Assembly (NCBI RefSeq): GCF_019399895.1
Contig: NC_091880.1
Coordinates: forward strand, 2,480,001 to 2,544,000
DNA: 64,000 bases
Origin: Cardiocondyla obscurior
Taxonomy: Eukaryota > Arthropoda > Insecta > Hymenoptera > Formicidae
Direction: 5' to 3'
The notes beneath the pieces are model-generated. The model was not told the origin of the DNA. It did not search any database and saw nothing but the letters and a program-made list of their open reading frames with translations. This document shows, one piece after another, positions 60,691 through 64,000 of this stretch. Position 1 is the first letter of the stretch; every line of letters begins with the position of its first letter. Both the position numbers and the translations under genes were made by a program.

Positions 60691-60784
60691 ATGGGTAATT
60701 TGCCGACGCTCCTAGTGAAGTTTGGTGCTGCGTTCCTCCTCGCCTGTCACGCGGATTACAGCCTGGCCCAGGATAACGCGACAG
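60691..60784 (+). CDS. First coding exon of a secreted or membrane protein, gene incomplete
   Basis: ATG GGT AAT TTG.. encodes MGNLPTLLVKFGAAFLLACH then ADYSLAQDNAT and stops at a perfect donor, ACAG/GTAAGT, in phase 1. The hydrophobic core LLVKFGAAFLLA with a plausible cleavage after SLA makes a signal peptide. The leader sequence before it is GC-rich, as at other promoters in this window. No second exon was found in the remaining 3.2 kb, so the gene continues beyond the window through a long first intron. The family cannot be named from 31 residues. Confidence 0.5.
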
Positions 60785-63700
60785 GTAAGTGTTGAGCGTC
60801 ATTTTCCAAGCCTGGCGCGGTACGCGAAGCCGCGCGATGCATCCGCGCACGCACGTGGAACGCCGCAGCGTGCACGCACAGCCGGATGTTTCGGTTGTTA
60901 ATTATACCGATTATATGCTAACGATACGAGCCTTGAAGAGAATGAGTCGGGAATTTAAAACGGGACTCCGCCGAAAAGGTCGGTTTAAAAATTATTAGCT
61001 TCCTTTTTCAAGCAGGGATCGTCTTGACTGTTATATTCGTTGAAATATCAATTTTAAAAATACGCCTGATATTTTACGGGAAAGAACTTGGAAAATAATG
61101 TTGATTTTTTTTCAATTGAGTTGTGCGTAAAAATATTTAAAAGTCTCTTAATTTTTTTTTTTTTTTTAATTAAATTTCTTGGGTTCCTTAAAACGCATTT
61201 TCATATTTAAACGCTATTCTTTTCTCTGCACCTCGACGCGTATGAAACTTGGCGTGAACTCATCGAAAAAGAATGAGAAAGTCATTTACTTCTTTAGCTT
61301 TTCGAGTACGAGCGTCTCGGAAGTAAAGCGCGATTTCGTTCTACATTTTTCAACCTGCTTTCTCACGTGGAATTGCCTTTGTTTCTCATAAAATTGGTTG
61401 CGCCTTCAATAACCGATCGTCTTATATACACATATCAAAACATGTAAGACGTTACGTATAATGTTTTCGTCGTTTACGAGCGATTACGAGGCGATTACGT
61501 GCGTGCGCTCCGTGCAAAGTGTGTTTATGCATTCGCGCCAGCGTTAATGTTAATATATTATTCCGTAATAACGCTGCGTTACGCTCATAAAAGATTCGCC
61601 CGGCTTCAGTTTTGAATATTAGGCACGCAATTTTTATCCACGCGGCGCAGAGTGCACCCGGCATCTGCAATCGCGTGCTCCCATATCTAAAATACGTCGT
61701 AACACGCATTTCGATCGAGACGCGGGGTGAGGATCACTTAATTACATTCATTAAACATTATTAACCCCGGGGGTTTTCATACGTTCGATAGGCGCGTCCG
61801 GCGCGCCAAACCGTTAAAAATTTTGCACGCTCGATAAGTTTCGTTAAAAAAAAAAACAAAAAAAAAGAATTATGTCGTTGCACTCGTTGCAGCGATGTAC
61901 GATCCGTTTCACAGCGAGCTATCTCGGCCGTGATATCTAAAGGGTTCATTAAAATTGCACGCATGGAGATTAAATTACTATGCTTCATCAACAAACTTCG
62001 ACGGTGTAATTTCGTATCTACGGTGTACATACATCTCGAGTTTTAGAAGTGCTTGATCTTATTAACATGATGAGCCTATTATATGTCAGAGTTGCAGTAT
62101 GCACGTGGAATATTAAGGCAATACATGCATTACGTTCACTTCGAGCCTAGGCGAAAACTTTAATCGAGTTGATTTAACAACAATAATTAATTAAGCTAAG
62201 TTATCTCAGACGTAATTAAACTTGTAGCTCCGTGCTAAAAACGGGGAGAAAACTATTCCGTAGGAAAGTTCATTCGCGTCGATACTGGGTCTACTGCATA
62301 AATTTCCGCAATTAGCACCGAAATTCCTTTCGCTCGTCTTCGCCTCTGACACTTGACGTAAGTAATATTGTATTCAAAGCGACAGCCTTAGCCTCCCTTA
62401 AGCATTTAAATTGCGCCACGGCTTAATTACGCGTGCCTTAAACCGAGAGACCTCGCGTCTGTAATAACCGTTGAGAGCGCTTCGCCTTCGTGGATCCTCG
62501 CCAATTTCGTGTACAAAACGCGAGAGCAGTAAGAGAAACACGTACCTCATCCCCCGGGTGCTTGTTAAATCCAGCCTAAGTGCCGCATGACTTTTTGAAT
62601 TACGATCGGCTTTGCCCGCTTCCCTGCCGCAAGTTTCACGAGCACGGTCCAATTAATCGCGAAAAACATGCGGAGGTCTTTTTAAAATTTCACGTCTAAG
62701 CGTTTCCTCGCTTTAATGGCCAGAGCTACGTTACATCTGCGCTTGAGCCTTGTAAAACTACCTGAGTTAAAAAGGTCGAACATACAATCAACATCGGAAT
62801 GAAAGTACCGGAAAAATTCGAGACGAATATTTTTCCTTTCTAAGTTTTAATTAACATTTTATTAAGACGCTTATGGGGAACAGTTTTATTTATTTATTTA
62901 TATTAACGCACAAAACTCCCATTTACTGTAAACCAAAAAAATAAATAAATAAATAAAGTAAGTACACAAGAAAGAATAGAATAGAAAATAAATTTGGAAG
63001 TTAGAATTGTTGGTACTTTTATCGTTTATCGCTCTTGATATATTGGAAGTTCTCCCGGAGCGAAATACCGGTCCGCGATAACTTCTGAAAAGCCTGAGTT
63101 AGAGCCGGGCGGACAATTTTAGCAGCATCCTCGCGCGAGAGGAAGTGTCTTTTTGCGGGGACGTTTGGTCTGTTTATTTCTGCCTTTGTGCAACGCGGTG
63201 GCGTTCTCGCGCGTGACGAACGCCGCGTTCCTTCCTGAAGGCGAGCACGAAGCGCGGTGGTTCGCCATCGGCCGGTGGTCGGCACAGCCGTCTCAACCGC
63301 TAATTGTTGCACAATGCTCTCTCTCTCTCGCGAGTTCACAGGTGCATTGCACCAGAAATCCTCTCCCGGTACTCGCTCTGCTCGTCTCGCCCGTACTCGC
63401 CGCCGTTCAATGGCGTAGAGAGCGCCGCGCTAGAAAAGGATTGCGAAATGCGCCGCAGCTATCCTAGGAACGCGACAGATAAGAGATCTCATCTCCCGGC
63501 GTGATCTCTTAATCTATTGTAATCCGTGAACGCGCGAGCTTTGTCATTTCCTTCACAATTTTTTTTTTTTTTTTTATTTTATTTTATTTTTTTTAATTTT
63601 AAAAACCGTGGCGAACGACGTGGGTAGTAACGAGAGTAAAAGGAAAAGAAATTACCTGACACATATTAGTACATTTTTACGAAATTTTTACTCGCTGTGA

Positions 63701-64000
63701 AGATTATTCTGAAGCGATAAAGTAACTTATGGAACATTTTCGCGGAAGGTAAAAAAAAAAAAAGAAATAATCGAGAAGAATTATTTAATTATCGTGGAAT
63801 TATGTAATAAAATTTATTCGAGTATTCGTGGGAAACGCGACAATACTTTACGTGCCGGATTAAAATTCAACGTTACTCTTTCGAAGATGTCCTCTCTATT
63901 GTGATTCCCTGCGGCCAATCCTGCCGCCGGAGTCCTCGCCGTTTCGAGGTTCGCGTAACGACGAATGCACTTAGGCGCTTGTTTCGCGGAAGGAAGAGGG
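60785..64000. other. Probable first intron of the gene starting at 60691, no exon seen
   Basis: Mixed AT-rich and CpG-rich DNA with poly-A/T runs (61150, 61848, 63560). ORFs at 60.8-63.5 kb are Arg-rich or low-complexity chance frames on both strands. No second coding exon with a matching phase-2 start was identified. Confidence 0.4.

Noticed and set aside
1..64000. tRNA, rRNA, CRISPR array, operons or ribosome-binding sites
   Set aside because: None seen by eye; the window is eukaryotic with spliced genes. tRNA absence was not tested by a covariance search.

Overview
The window looks like an insect nuclear genome, most likely a hymenopteran and probably an ant. It has short AT-rich introns (mostly GT-AG), AT-rich intergenic DNA broken by CpG/GC-rich promoter blocks, and complete insect-type gene models. 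It also carries a single-exon crustin with a Trp/Tyr/Phe-rich linker, a form I know from ants. No bacterial, viral or plasmid feature was seen. The ant assignment is inference; the gene families were read from translated exons.

Layout, left to right: (1) ARMC9-like LisH/armadillo ciliary protein, + strand, 443-5184, 16 inferred coding exons. (2) A convergent - strand gene for a secreted Gly/Ser/Tyr/Asn-rich, cuticle-like structural protein (5567-7387) with a 3-codon first exon and a TATA box. (3) A long, mostly empty stretch with a weakly supported spliced leader near 8.4-8.7 kb. (4) A farnesoic-acid-O-methyltransferase-like gene with DM9 repeats, + strand, 11493-12871. (5) A repeat-rich block: a 14-bp minisatellite, a 203-bp-offset duplication and a 247-bp tandem promoter duplication leading into the crustin gene (16988-17392), followed by a TA-flanked MITE. 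(6) CSN4, + strand, 18283-20458. (7) Mitochondrial porin VDAC, - strand, 22064-23682. (8) A SmydA-8-like SET/MYND gene, + strand, 25416-28221, tail to tail with (9) ZZZ3, - strand, 28332-29778. (10) Lysosomal alpha-mannosidase (GH38), + strand, 30521-37969, head to head with ZZZ3. It has a pair of apparently mutually exclusive exons over the catalytic acid/base loop, and a 1.3-kb inverted repeat in the next intron. (11) A second MITE copy. (12) An SLC17 (sialin/phosphate-cotransporter) MFS transporter, - strand, 39931-44713. (13) A GC-rich domain (about 47.4-50.2 kb) in the 5' part of a large TCF20/RAI1-family extended-PHD gene, + strand, about 47903-55650, followed by about 4 kb of AT-rich, possibly 3' UTR sequence with a third MITE copy. 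(14) The signal-peptide first exon of a further + strand gene (60691-60784) that leaves the window.

Most of the genes are housekeeping or chromatin/organelle functions with no operon-like relationship. They are arranged as divergent pairs (VDAC/SMYD, ZZZ3/mannosidase) and convergent pairs (ARMC9/cuticle-like, CSN4/VDAC, SMYD/ZZZ3, mannosidase/SLC17). The most noteworthy signals are the mannosidase exon pair and the duplicated crustin promoter, in which one copy has lost its splice donor. All exon boundaries come from reading frame continuity, splice consensus and family similarity, without transcript evidence.
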